This document shows, piece after piece, positions 46,048-56,689 of a stretch of 64,000 nucleotides of DNA. The notes beneath the pieces were generated by a model that had not been told where the DNA came from, made no database searches, and saw only the letters and a list, made by a program, of their open reading frames with translations. Source of the DNA: Euryodendron excelsum (taxonomy: Eukaryota > Streptophyta > Magnoliopsida > Ericales > Pentaphylacaceae). The stretch covers positions 34,904,001-34,968,000 of the forward strand of contig CM065384.1 in NCBI GenBank assembly GCA_033060915.1, given 5' to 3'. The position numbers and the translations under genes were made by a program. Within the stretch, counting starts at the first letter, position 1. Each line of letters opens with the position of its first letter.

Positions 46048-46470
46048 ATGATGGATATTTGGGAAGAGGAGGGTCAGAACTGGTTTCGTGAGGATGAGTA
46101 AGAGAATCCTGCACAACCAGTGGATCCTCCTGTGTTACACACGATGTATCATCTTCATGGTCCAGAGAACGTTGTTCTTCCTAGGCTAGTTGCATTACCT
46201 ATTCCGCGAAGGCAGGTGATTGGACCGAATGAGGCAGGACCGAGTCGCTATCGAAACTACTATGGGAAAATTCGATGCACTGCTCGCAAGAGCATTCCGT
46301 GTCCTGCTTATTTCTAGAGGTTGAGGCTTCTAGCACAACCCGAGGGTTCTCATGATGTGGACTCTTCTTATCGGCCAAACACCCTCGAGCGTGCGTGGAA
46401 GAGGACGCTTGATCCTGTGTTGGTAGTGATCGAGAGTTCCTTTTCAAGAGGATCGTCTGGTCCTGACTAG
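46048..46470 (+). pseudogene. Unknown small protein of the LTR element
   Basis: One frame of 141 codons runs from ATG 46048 to TAG 46470 with internal stops near 46099 and 46315. It starts MMDIWEEEGQNWFRED and is Pro/Arg-rich afterwards (VVLPRLVALPIPRRQ). It sits just after TGTGTTTACAG, a possible splice acceptor, which could pair with the LTR donor at 44661. I do not recognise the protein. It is the only GC-richer, codon-like stretch in the interior. Confidence 0.35.
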
Positions 46471-48790
46471 TTTTGTGTTAGGGTTTAGTATCGTTAATGT
46501 GTTTATATCATAACTCGTTTAGTTACATAACTTATTCAGTTGCTAACTTGGAACACTTTTAGTGACCATATATGTATTTGTGCATATCTATGTTTGTGAT
46601 GGTAATGACATATCTAACTTTTATATTAATTATTATATGTTGATTGTATTTCATAGTGTTCCTTGAAATATAATGAAATTAAGAAGGTACTATCGAATAG
46701 TATACTTATAGTTATCCACGTTCCTCATAGTACTATCGAAATAGTATTCTTAAAGTAATCAACGCATATGTTATAATGTTCAAATGAGTGTGAGAATGAA
46801 TGTAGTAAATGAGGAAAAGGTATTAGACATGATGATGATGCAGCTTCAATAGCTTAACGTCCAGATTCGCCTGTACCTAATTGATTCAGTAACTTGATTG
46901 CTGAAAAAATGAAATCCAACTCTTAATTGAGTTGATGTGTACTACTTTGTTAAATTCTGGATAATCCAAGAATTATGGGGGGAAGCTTTGGTTTCTCCAA
47001 CACACGTTCTTATTAGGACACCCTACAGAACACTGTGTTAACATGGACAGTATCATAGATCGGGTTATCCTTAATCTAAGTTGTAAAACGGTGTGAGTGT
47101 GTATTCCCCAGTCCGTATGAACACAGTTATGAATATTGTGGTAGACGATAATCCTTCTAATACTCTAGAATCATTCGAGAGAATATTTCCGAAATCTAGA
47201 AGTGGGACATTCTTTAGGAGTGGACTTCCTTGTGTATTTGCTTTTCACACTAAGAGTCTTGACGACTTCATGAATACACAAGAGATCCAAGACTCTAAGT
47301 CTATGGTTGGAAAGAAGAATAGTTCTAGACACATAAAGGAAAGAGTGATTGGTCTAAATGTTTCTAACTTTCAAAGTCAGAGGTGAAACCTCAAGAGAAA
47401 AGGAACTAAGTGCAGCCTCGATAACTTTAGTAAAGTAAAGAGATGTACAGAGTTTCGTTATATCTGAACCATAATAATAGTTTACATAGAGGTAAAACTA
47501 AATAGGTAACAGACGATCTGCTTGATGGATCTAAGAATGAGGTTATCCAAATGGTTCAAGGAGTAGAGTCTAAACTCAAATAGTTAATAGATATGTGACG
47601 AGATCTAGTCTCAATTGTTGTGACTTCGTGATATGAGTTCACGCAAGTGACAAGGGTAAACATATCTTGGTGGGAATAAAGTATTTTATTCAAACCCAGG
47701 GTTAATCCACTGGAAAGTGATAGCCTTGTGCTCAAATGAGCACTGATCACATATACATTTAGAAGTACTAGAGAAGGTACAATGTGGAAACTGGATTTAT
47801 GGATCAGAAGACGCTAAATCCATAAATGGATAAGTCAAGTGCTTTAATTTCTTAGGAAATTCTTGCAATGGAAATAAACAGCCAGATTCTGCACAGGAAT
47901 CAAGAGCTAGGGAAGAAGGATCAAGTGACTTCTTAAATGTCCTAAGACACAGAGAATTCCCGATAATGACAAAACACGACAAACATATCTGTTAAAGGTC
48001 ATCATTCGCAGGAATGGACTATTCGATGATTAATAATTTAATCAAAGGATACTGAGAGATCATCTTATTATTAGTCCTGGTAAGAGATCGAAATTCATTC
48101 ATCGAAGGGATTAGGCATTAAAGCCTATTATCTTAAAAGTTACCTTAATGGTAACCCAACCTAGTTGACTGGAGATCCCAAGATCTAGGTTCAACGGGAC
48201 AACCGAATTAAGGTCGACTTATTATAAATCAATGGGGAACTTTGTTCCACTACCTAATTCTATGGTGAAATACTGATTACCTGAATATTGTTAGGATAAG
48301 CTACAGCTTTTAATATAGAATGAGTATGGCTGGATACTCATATTAGTAAGTCTATGCTTTTAATGATTCTTATCACTTGGTTACCAAGTGGAGTATGTAT
48401 AACTGCTCACTCTATAAGAAATCACCTATATGAGTGTGATGGAGACCGCTTCTATGAGAATTGTAAAGGCTTCAATTCTCTAGAGCACTCATGAATACCT
48501 GGACAGTTCATGGCCAAAACGAACACAACCGAGAATAACCTTAGATAGGGAAGAAACCCGTGTGAGTACTATTGTCTCGATTTATACAAGCGGCAGAATA
48601 GTTCAAGACATCATGTTCACTGGTTAGCCAATAAACCCGATAGTATTTTACTAAGGAAGGTTCAAAACCAAAAACCACCTTTCCTGATGCGGCAACTTTT
48701 CGCTTTACTTTCTCTCTCTCTTTTACATATTTGCATCTGCATTTCTTTGTGCATTGTTTTTTGACAACTAATCTTATTCATATGGAAGAA
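46471..48790. other. Non-coding interior of the LTR element
   Basis: No domain was recognised on either strand. Frames such as 47093-47386 are short, and composition is uniform. It ends CATATGGAAGAA before the 3' LTR. Confidence 0.5.
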
Positions 48791-50278
48791 TGTTGGAATA
48801 TTTGGTGTGACACACCAAATTTGAGCCATTGTTAAGGTGGGACCCACATGTCCTTTTTAGTGGGTCCAAGATGCTTTATGTTATCCTCTATGAGGAGATG
48901 AAGAACAAGCATCTACTTGCTCAAATCTATGGAGGTTTGAATGAGATAATGGCCTCCAAAATAGCTACCATAAGTATGGTTTTGGATGGAACTAAAGGCT
49001 TGTCCCACATTGATTTTCTATGAAAAAAGTGATGGGTATATAAAGCCTAGGTTTAAAGATGGGTTTGGGCCCCAAGAGGCACTCCACTTTTGTAAAAGAG
49101 GGAGGACCTAGGGAACCTATGGGTTGACCGAATACTCCACTCACGCGTGCGTCGCCGCCGCCCGCCCGCCCATCCGGTTAAAGTAATATTAAAAAGGTTT
49201 GGACCAGTTTAATATTTATTTTTTGGAAGCGGTTGAACCATAATAGTGTGGACCGGGCAGAACCGAACCGGTTCAAATTTAAATCAAATTCCAACGTTTG
49301 CGACCCTTCCTAAGGGCACGTTTGGTTGGCACCGTTTCGAAGGGGTGCAATTCTTTCTATATATAGAAAGATTTCTCCTCCGAAACAGACACAGTTTTTT
49401 ACGATATATAAATTATATTTTGTTCGTCTCTTTCTCTCTCTTTCTCGGTCTCCGATGACTACATTCTGCGCCCAGATTTCGGCGACGTCCATTCGCATCT
49501 CTAGCAAAGTGTTGCCCAGATTTCGGCAACTGTTCCAGGCATATTCTTACTGTTCAATCAGTCCTTTCTCATATTTGTTTCTGACTTAGAAATTATGTAT
49601 GAATTTCTATCCAAGTTTCTATCCGGTTAATTTTTATATATACTGTGTGATGAATTTCTGTGAAAATTTCATCACTTTTCTATGTTTCTGTAGTGAATTT
49701 CAAAGTTGAAATTCTACAGAATGACTATAGTTTTTCTGTGTAGAAAATACTATCTGTTCATTATCATATCATATTGATTTTATCAAAAACGCCGTAGGTT
49801 TCTATATGAAATTAAATGTCATAATTTTGCTTAGAATTAGACAGAAATTTCTTGTTATTTTATGTCATACATGTTACATTCATTTTGTACATTGAGAGAG
49901 TAGAATCAAAAGGTTGATTCGCTGAATCTGAATATTGTAGTGCTACTTATTCAAGATCGTGATCATTTTATTCTGGAGATAGATGTCCATTAATCCCATG
50001 AGTATCTATGGGGGGACGAATCTATTTTAAGCTAAGAGTGTGCAACACTCGACTTGATCTCCTCGTTATCGCATATTTTATTATTTTATCATATATGACT
50101 TGTTAAATATACCATATTACATTATTTCATACATATTATTTAATGTTGTTGATTTTACTTCATGATGACTACATGAAAGACATTATACAGATTATGTCCA
50201 ACAATATTAATATGTTTCATTTCACTTTATTATGGCTACAGTTTATATGGGAAATATTATACAATAATTTTTCCAACA
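48791..50278 (+). repeat. 3' LTR (1488 bp)
   Basis: TGTTGGAATATTTGGTGTGA to TTTTTCCAACA. It carries the same TATA-like box (near 49357) and CT-rich stretch as the 5' LTR. A (CCG/CCC)-rich patch at 49148-49172 replaces the CCGCCCATCCATCCGG of the 5' copy. Confidence 0.88.
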
Positions 50279-51149
50279 AGAATAAGTTGGAAACCGGAGT
50301 TACATAACACTGAGAAGCATAATTTTGTGAATTGGGTTAATGAAATTTTGGAATTCCATGATGCTGGTACTATAGAAGAATTTGAAGTTTGTTATGTTTT
50401 GGATAAACGCTCCAAGTATGACATTGATGAGTGGATCAAGTTTGCATTGTCACGGAAAGTTCAGAGGCTTGAGTTGGACTTGTCAATGGATGTTGACATT
50501 GAGAAGGCATATACTTTTCCTAGAGAGCTATTTGACAAAAGCAAAGGGACTTGTTTGAGTCCAAGGTTTGTCACCATGGCCCATCGTACATTAGTTGGCC
50601 TGAAAAGCCTTAAATCACTATGTTTAAAGTATGTGCATGTTGGTGATGAAGTTGTTGAGTTCCTTCTGTCCAACTGCCCAGTGCTTGAACGATTATCTAT
50701 CCGTAGCTCTTTATCTTTGGTTAATCTAAAACTGACTGGCCAACTCTGTGTGTTGAAGTACTCGGAGATATTGAATTGTTGCTACATCAAATCCATCGAG
50801 ACATCTGACGTAAATCTTGTTTCCTTTAAGTACCATGGATCAGAGATAAAGTTGCTTCTTGAGAATGTGCCCTCACTTGTTGATGTATTCGTTGGAGGGT
50901 ACATTGATAGCTCCTATTTTGGTTTTTTGTCGAATGAATTTTTTGCTAAGACTTCATGCTGCCTCAAGACCCTTACATTGGACACTTTTTGTAGTTGGGT
51001 TAATGTAAGATCTATATTGTAATTGGCACAATCATATGATAAAAAATATTATATTTATGTCCTTGTATGTCATGTATGTTCAAACTAATGCAAAGGAGGG
51101 CTTGGACATCTATTTAAGGACAAATGAGTTCAAAACTGGATAATGCAGT

Positions 51150-51350
51150 AGAGTTGGCTACCTTCTCGCTAAGATCTCGCCCCAGCGAGATTTGTAAAAA
51201 TTGGCTAGTGGCCGTCACTAAGGTCTTGCCACCTTCTCGCCCTAGCGAGACTTGAAGGTTCTGGAGAGTGGCTGTCGCCACTTTCTCGCTACCTTCTTGC
51301 CCCAGCGAGATCGTGAAGGTTTTCTCGCTACCTTCTCATCCCCGCGAACT
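51150..51350. repeat. Palindromic TCTCGC..GCGAGA clusters in the Copia LTR
   Basis: CTCGCCCCAGCGAGA, CTCGCCCTAGCGAGA, CTTGCCCCAGCGAGA and CTCATCCCCGCGA occur near 51176, 51236, 51297 and 51337. Each is preceded by TTCTCGCTA or a similar string, so each can form a small hairpin. They may be promoter repeats. Confidence 0.8.
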
Positions 51351-51975
51351 CCTGTACGTTTTTTTAGGAAACTACTCCTATTTGTTTTCAAAGAGCTTCA
51401 ATGCCTATATAAACTTCAAAGCTTTGACTTGTAGGGTTAACACACTTATGAAAGATATTGAGAGCCTCCAAAAAAAACCCTAAAATCTCCTTAGTAACTT
51501 GAAGAATTTCAAATCTTTAGTGACATTAAAGCGTCTTGGTGGTGTATTAAGGCAAGGATTCACGACGTAGTGTTCGTCGTGGTTCAAGCACGGGGAGAGA
51601 AGTTAGTTGCGGGGTATGCAAGCAATGTTTGACTTCAACTTAGATTCATGGGATTCGAATTGATATAGTTGTAAGTGTTCTTGTAAACTATTTGATTGTT
51701 GATAGTGCTTGGAACTTAGGCTGGACTAGGTTCTATGATTTTTTCTTGGTTTCGGTTTTCACGACAAAAATTGTGTCTATTGTGTGACTGCTTTACTTTA
51801 CATGTGTGTGATTTAATTAGAGTGATATTGATTAGATTAGTTAATTGGTATTAATCAAGTGCACCTCTATGTGATTGTAAATCCAAGTAGATCGGAAATT
51901 TCAATTGGTATCAAATTAGGACACTCAAAACTAGTTTTGTTTTTTCAAAGAGTGAGGTCCTGATAATCTGATTAC

Positions 51976-52661
51976 ATGGATTCACCACATGAAAGCAGCT
52001 CTACTAATAGACCTCCATTGTTTGATGGAAACAACTATGCCCACTGAAAAGTTGCATGAGAGCTTTTCTTAAATCTATAGATGAAAGAGTATAACTGTCA
52101 GTTGCTCATGGCTGGAGTCCCCCCACGACTACAAGTACATCTACTTTTACCCCTATTGTTATAGTTGTTACAATTAAAGATGCAAAAGATTGGGAAACAA
52201 CTGATTACGCAAATAGCGGTTGGAACAGTAAGGGTCTCAATATTATCTTTAACGCTCTCTCACCTGATGAATTCAAATGTGTGTCAACGTGTGAGAATGT
52301 TAAAGAAGCATGACATATATATACTTGAAGTTACACATGAGGGAACTACTGTTGTGAAAATTTCTAAACTTTAGCGACTGCCAATAAACTTCGAGAACTT
52401 GAGAATGGAAGATAATAAGACATTTGATCAATTTTACGCAAAATTAAGTGATATTGTCAACTCAAGTTTTAACCTTGACGAAAAGATCTCTTCTTCAAAA
52501 ATTATTCGAAATTTTTTGAGATCTTTACCCGATAGATTCCAAGCCAAGATTATTGCTATAGAAGAAAGTAAAGACGTTGATTCTATCAGAGTAGAGAAAT
52601 TGGTCGGCTCCTTACAGATTTTCGAGACAAGTCTACATCAACCACAGACTTCCCTAGATTA
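51976..52661 (+). pseudogene. Copia gag (UBN2-type), broken
   Basis: It begins MDSPHESSSTNRPPLFDGNN near the start, followed by stops and frame changes. The last 87 codons read MEDNKTFDQFYAKLSDIVNS, then KIIRNFLRSLPDRFQAKI, then AIEESKDVDSIRVEKLVGSL. This is the typical UBN2/gag-polypeptide end of plant Copia elements. It forms the particle in intact relatives. It ends at TAA 52662 without a zinc finger. Confidence 0.85.
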
Positions 52662-52861
52662 ACTAATGAGAATGTCTTTTAGAAAAGTCAATGATGAGTG
52701 AATTAACATGCTTTTTCCCTTATATTATGAGAGTATTTATGAACTTATTATTAACATGCTAGGGAGTTGTTTTTTTTTTGGCCGTAGAAGAGAGCATCAT
52801 TTGATAATGGATGGGTCGAACCTATCCCGAGAACCTGATGTATACAAGTTAGAGTTAGATC

Positions 52862-53544
52862 CAGGGGTGAAGTCATGTGAGGCTTGGAGGGTTACTTGTG
52901 CCCCTCAACTTTTTAGAAGTTTTATTTTTATCTCTAATTTAAGAATTTTTTTTAATTTGTCCCCCTTGAAAATTTGTAAGTGCCTCTACATTTTCAAAAA
53001 ATATGCTTTGATCTATAATTTTAGAATATTTTTCAATTTCTCCCCTAAAAAATTTGGAAGTGTTCTTGCATTTTCAAAAATTTTGCATCAATTTGCCTTC
53101 TTTAAAAATTTATGAATGCCACCTCAAAATGTTAATTTGTTTTAAAAATCCTTTTATATAAGCTTATATATAAATATATGAAAGTCAAGTGGCTTACTGT
53201 TGATTTTATATAAAAGGAAACTAGAATATATTATTTAGTTATAGTTTTTCCTTATTTTTGGAAATAAAAGAACTTTCATTTTTTTTGTGTTCTCATAAAC
53301 AAAAAAATGGGACCTTCAAAAATACCATCACTTTCATTTATGCATGAAAATAATTCACAAAATTTAGAAAATAATTTTTTGGTCCTAAAACTAGGGTGTA
53401 TTAAAAAAAATATTGAAAACAAGTTTTGAAAATGGTTTGTCAAGTTTTGTATAAAAATTTTGATTGTATAGCATTTTGCCCAAAAAAAAAAAATTTGCTT
53501 GTGAGTAAATGTTGCCTCCAACAGACTTTCTGGCTCTGCCACTA
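52862..53544. mobile_element. hAT-like MITE
   Basis: The left end CAGGGGTGAAGTCA and the reverse complement of the right end (TAGTGGCAGAGCCA) resemble the CAGGGGCGGAGCCA termini of plant hAT-type elements. The interior is T-rich on the plus strand with repeated TTTTTAATTT..CCCCTxxAAAATTTG..AAGTG segments (52940-53110). Flanks GTTAGAT and GTTAAAT may be a decayed 8-bp duplication. The frame 52708-53115 crosses its end and is not a gene. Confidence 0.6.
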
Positions 53545-54019
53545 GTTAAATAGTTGGTAGAGTGAGTCTGACCCATAACTTAAGGCACGGGTAAGTGCAA
53601 CATTTTTTGCTGGACAACTTAGGCTAACCCCTCTCTTCAGGGTACGTACTAACTTTGGAGTTAACCGAAGTTTTTGGATTGAAAAGTCTACAATAGCCTT
53701 AGAGAAAGGTAGCTATTTGTCGATTTCATGAAATAAATGCTGAGATTCTAGGGTGAAGACTGAAGTTAAACGGTGTTAACTGCACTCATTAAAAGTATTA
53801 TTTTTTTAAATGACTTTTTAAACTAGTAGTCAGTTTTAAAAGTAACTTTTTTTAAGGTCTTAGGCAAACACAGTTTAAAAGCTTAAGCTATGAGCTACTA
53901 AAAAAACGCATCCAAATACTTCCTAAATAAGCTCTTAGTGACTTTTTTTTTCTTTTCGCAGATCCTTTGCTCCCTAAAAAGCCCTTTCTAACCAAGGTAA
54001 TAAATTAATGCAAAAACCC
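53545..54019. other. Spacer, no gene recognised
   Basis: The part at 53560-53640 (GAGTCTGACCCATAACTTAA, GGCACGGGTAAGTGCAAC, GCTAACCCCTCT) is shared with 60125-60190, so it belongs to a dispersed repeat of unknown class. The rest is AT-rich. Confidence 0.45.
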
Positions 54020-54238
54020 ATGAGTTTGGCCTGGTGGTCAAGGCCTAGGGCTTGGAGGTCTGCTTTTTACAATGTCTCAGTTTTAAAATTTTTTAAGTAT
54101 TATCAATTTCTTGGAGTCATCCTAGGATCTTTAAGTGGGTAATTACTGATTTGTGTAGGATGAGGGAATCATAGGTTTCAGAATTAGTCGTCGTGATGCT
54201 CACAAACTTGCCTGGAAACCCAGTCAAAAAAAATAAAT
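54020..54238 (+). mobile_element. tRNA-derived SINE, near full length
   Basis: It starts TTTGGCCTGGTGGTCAAGGC, a box-A-like pol III motif. A decayed middle has no clear box B. It continues with GGGTAATTACTGATTTGTGT, GAATTAGTCGTCGTGATGC and CACAAACTTGCCTGG, and ends in an A-rich tail. The 3' half is shared with 38396-38530 and 60841-60958. Confidence 0.7.
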
Positions 54239-55132
54239 CCATATAGAACTTTTTACTAAAATAATGTGGCTTAATAAAAATTAGTCACTTATAAACATAA
54301 GACTCATTATAGTGACTCTTAATACAAAAAATATCAATGGTAAAATTTTTTGTATAAATTATCTGTAAGAATAACATTTTTCTTCTCACAATGTTTGTAT
54401 TTATGAGGGTACATTTCTATGTATAACTTTGTCTACTCCGAATAAGTGAAACCAACCCACCCCCAACAACCACCACCCCCCCGGCGGCGCCAATCCTGAT
54501 GAAAGTTGATGACAAGATTTACTCTTCTTCTTCTTCATCCATGGAAAGATGTTGCATATGCCAAGGATTGAAGTATGAGGTTGTGTTCTTTCTATTTTAA
54601 AATATAATTTATGATTAGTACAGATTTTTTTATGAGGATTATAATTAAAAATATTACTATAATGATCAATGGATGATTAATGGATAGCATTAATGAAGTT
54701 GAGAATGAATAAATTAAAAGGAATCGATAATAGTATCACACATGTATTTTAGTTTTTAAAATCAAAATTTTGAGAAAAACTATTATAATTAGTGATATTA
54801 TCAAGCTCATGTTATAATTAGTGAAATTATCAAACTCTCAAGTTGCACAAATCAACCCAACGTAGGCAAATATTTTCTTGTTTGGTTTGTGACACTAGTG
54901 ATTATTTTCTCATTGAAGAAATTTTAAATTTAAAAACACAACCATTTACCTATGATAATGCCATTTTAAAAGTGTTGTCCCTCTCTAAAATGGTGAGCAC
55001 ATAACAGGGCATGAATTGGATGCAGTTTTGCTGTGAATAATGGTTATGTTGTTGTTGATGTGGCCCAATGAATGTTCGTAGAGTGGCAAGCAATAACAGT
55101 GTTTTTTTTTTTTTTTTGGTAGTTGGTTCTAA
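54239..55132. other. AT-rich intergenic DNA
   Basis: No gene was seen. A C-rich patch at 54458-54490 (CAACCCACCCCCAACAACCA, then CCACCCCCCCGGCGGCG) precedes a short frame with TTCTTCTTCTTCATCC. The AAATTTTAAATTTAAAAACA segment (54918-54938) and TATGATAATGCCATTTT resemble parts of the MITE-like family at 60820-61020. Confidence 0.4.
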
Positions 55133-55142
55133 TAGTCTCTTT

Positions 55143-55449
55143 TAGGACTGTTCAAAAAATTGACTGCCCGGCCAGCCTACTAGTTCGACCTGACCCAACA
55201 CCAACCCAATCATCATATAGGTGAATAACAGGTGGATTTCGACTAACCCGACTGTATTTGGTTCGGGTTGCGGAGCTTTATTTTTTCACCCTAAACCAAC
55301 CCCGTTTTTTGTACTAAAATTTCATTTATTCACCCAACTCGGACCAACTCGATCACCCATTGGGTTGACTGCAATTCCAAAATTCAACTCGATATAGTCG
55401 GGTCAGGTGGCAGGTGACTCGCCTACCGAACCTGACCCATAAATACCCC
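55143..55449. mobile_element. MITE flanked by a ~9-10-bp duplication
   Basis: TAGTCTCTTT occurs at 55133-55142 and 55450-55459. Between them, TAGGACTGTTCAAA at the left and the reverse complement of the right end (GGGGTATTTATGGGTCAGG) are related. The body is built of GGTCGGGTT/AACCCGACC-type motifs typical of plant MITEs of the 'ggggtgttca..gggtcgg' kind. Confidence 0.7.
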
Positions 55450-55459
55450 TAGTCTCTTT

Positions 55460-56689
55460 AATTCTAGGTTATCGTTTCGATATTTAATGCAAGAAAATTG
55501 TTATTTTTTCATAATATTTGTATATAAACTTCTGTCAGAATAATGTGTCAATGATTGTCTTGTAATTAAAAGTTAATGTAGTAGACTTTTTTTTTTTTTT
55601 TGAAGTGATAAGCTTTCATTCAGACATATCATTCTGTATTAATCGAATTGACTATGATTAAATGTGTGATGGCATCGACTATATTCTAGGAATATCAATG
55701 AATACAATTGCTCATAATACCCTTTTCTAGCTTCTAGCTAGGGTCTATTTCTTAGTTCCAACCTAGCCAATCTCTAGGGTGAAATGGCTAGGTTGACATG
55801 TACTTTTGGAAATATTTTTGTCATTTGTTCTTGGTGGTGCTCTTAAATTAAAAGAAGACCTCAGATAGAAATTTAGGCGTGGAGTTTGCTAAGCTATTCG
55901 ACTACCTTATACTCCGACCTCTTAATTGCCTTGAAAAAGCCATCCATTATTTTATTCCTTTTTCCTTTCCCTTGGTTTTTTTTTGTCCTTTTCCTTCTCC
56001 ATGCTATATGAACTTTTTGCCTTACTTTAATACAACCCCTCTTTCTCTCTTGTAATATTTTATTTTTCATTTTCTCCTCAGTCCTCCCTTCTGTGTTCCC
56101 TCCTGTTTACAGACCATGTCTAGAAATTTTCTTTTGCATATGAGAATGAACATTATTTTCAATCAAGTCTAATATCAGTTTCCAATATCTTTTTTTTGGC
56201 TAGCTTCTCACTGTGATTTGTGCTTGAACACCCAAAATCAAAGTGCTGAAATTTTGTTGTGTGCAACTAAAGGCATTTCAGGAGACCAAATAACCTATGT
56301 GAATACCCGAAATCACATAAAAGAAAAAGAAAAATGTTATTATTTCAGAATTATTGTACATAATTTTGTACCATAATGATGTGATAACGATAATTTTGTA
56401 ATTAAAATATATTTTAGTGGATTTTTTTATTTTAAATTAATAGGCTCATAATTCAACTACATCCTACTAGATATAAATTCTGTATAAATTTTTTTTAGTT
56501 ATATAGCATTACACAATGAAAAAAAAAAAAAAAACTCCGAAACAGAGGATTCACTCAAGGAGACAAAATCCTACCAATCATAAAACGGAGGAGAAGATAT
56601 TTGGAAAAAAGGAGAAAAAATAAAAAGAAGAAGAAGAAAGCTACCAAATCTATATAATGAAACAGAGGTGGTTTTTAAAATGTCTATTA
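55460..56689. other. Intergenic DNA, no gene recognised
   Basis: AT-rich with poly-T and poly-A runs (55588-55602, 56518-56534). CCTAGCCA and TGGCTAGG form a small inverted repeat at 55765-55796. No domain was seen. Confidence 0.45.

Larger units (their letters stand above)
43897..50278 (+). mobile_element. Complete non-autonomous LTR retrotransposon (6.4 kb) in the F-box gene
   Basis: Two LTRs (43897-45401 and 48791-50278) flank a 3.4-kb interior, and the whole is bordered by a perfect duplication AGAAT (43892-43896 and 50279-50283). LTR ends are TGTTGG..CCAACA in the better-kept copy. The interior encodes no gag, RT or integrase, so it depends on another element (LARD-like). No convincing tRNA primer site follows the 5' LTR, and the purine tract before the 3' LTR is short (GGAAGAA). 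The orientation is therefore taken from the TATA and CT-rich leader in the LTR and is not certain. Confidence 0.88.
43208..51022 (+). pseudogene. F-box/LRR (FBD-superfamily) gene split by an LTR element
   Basis: Exon 1 is 43208-43255 (ATG; basic, MGRIKFKVTHKHRKNK). A GT-AG intron 43256-43714 joins in phase 0. Exon 2 is 43715-43896 plus 50284-51004, with the LTR element between. The F-box is QISNFPDEILASVLSRLLLR, then DAVHTSILS. The two conserved Trp codons of the F-box are TAG stops at 43832-43834 and 43844-43846. After the insertion the frame runs SWKPELHNTE, NFVNWVNEIL, EEFEVCYVLD, the LRR signature WIKFALSRKVQRLELDLS, and LKSLCLKYVHVGDEVVEFLL plus CPVLERLSI. A likely donor follows at 51005. 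The C-terminal FBD part is missing; a Copia LTR begins soon after. Such proteins recruit substrates to SCF ubiquitin ligases. It is inactive here. Confidence 0.87.
51030..52690 (+). mobile_element. 5' part of a Ty1/Copia retrotransposon (LTR, primer site, gag)
   Basis: The LTR ends at TTTCA (51903). TTGGTATCAAATTAGG follows, a decayed TGGTATCAGAGC primer site for initiator tRNA-Met. The LTR start is not defined and lies somewhere after 51022. A gag pseudogene begins 70 bp downstream. Beyond 52690 nothing of protease, integrase or RT is present, so only the first quarter of the element remains. Confidence 0.8.

Noticed and set aside
52708..53115. 135-codon Phe/Lys-rich frame
   Set aside because: It starts outside and ends inside a MITE; composition and repeats explain the opening.
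54020..54238. tRNA gene considered because of the box-A-like start
   Set aside because: No cloverleaf or intact box B; the A tail and related copies make it a SINE.
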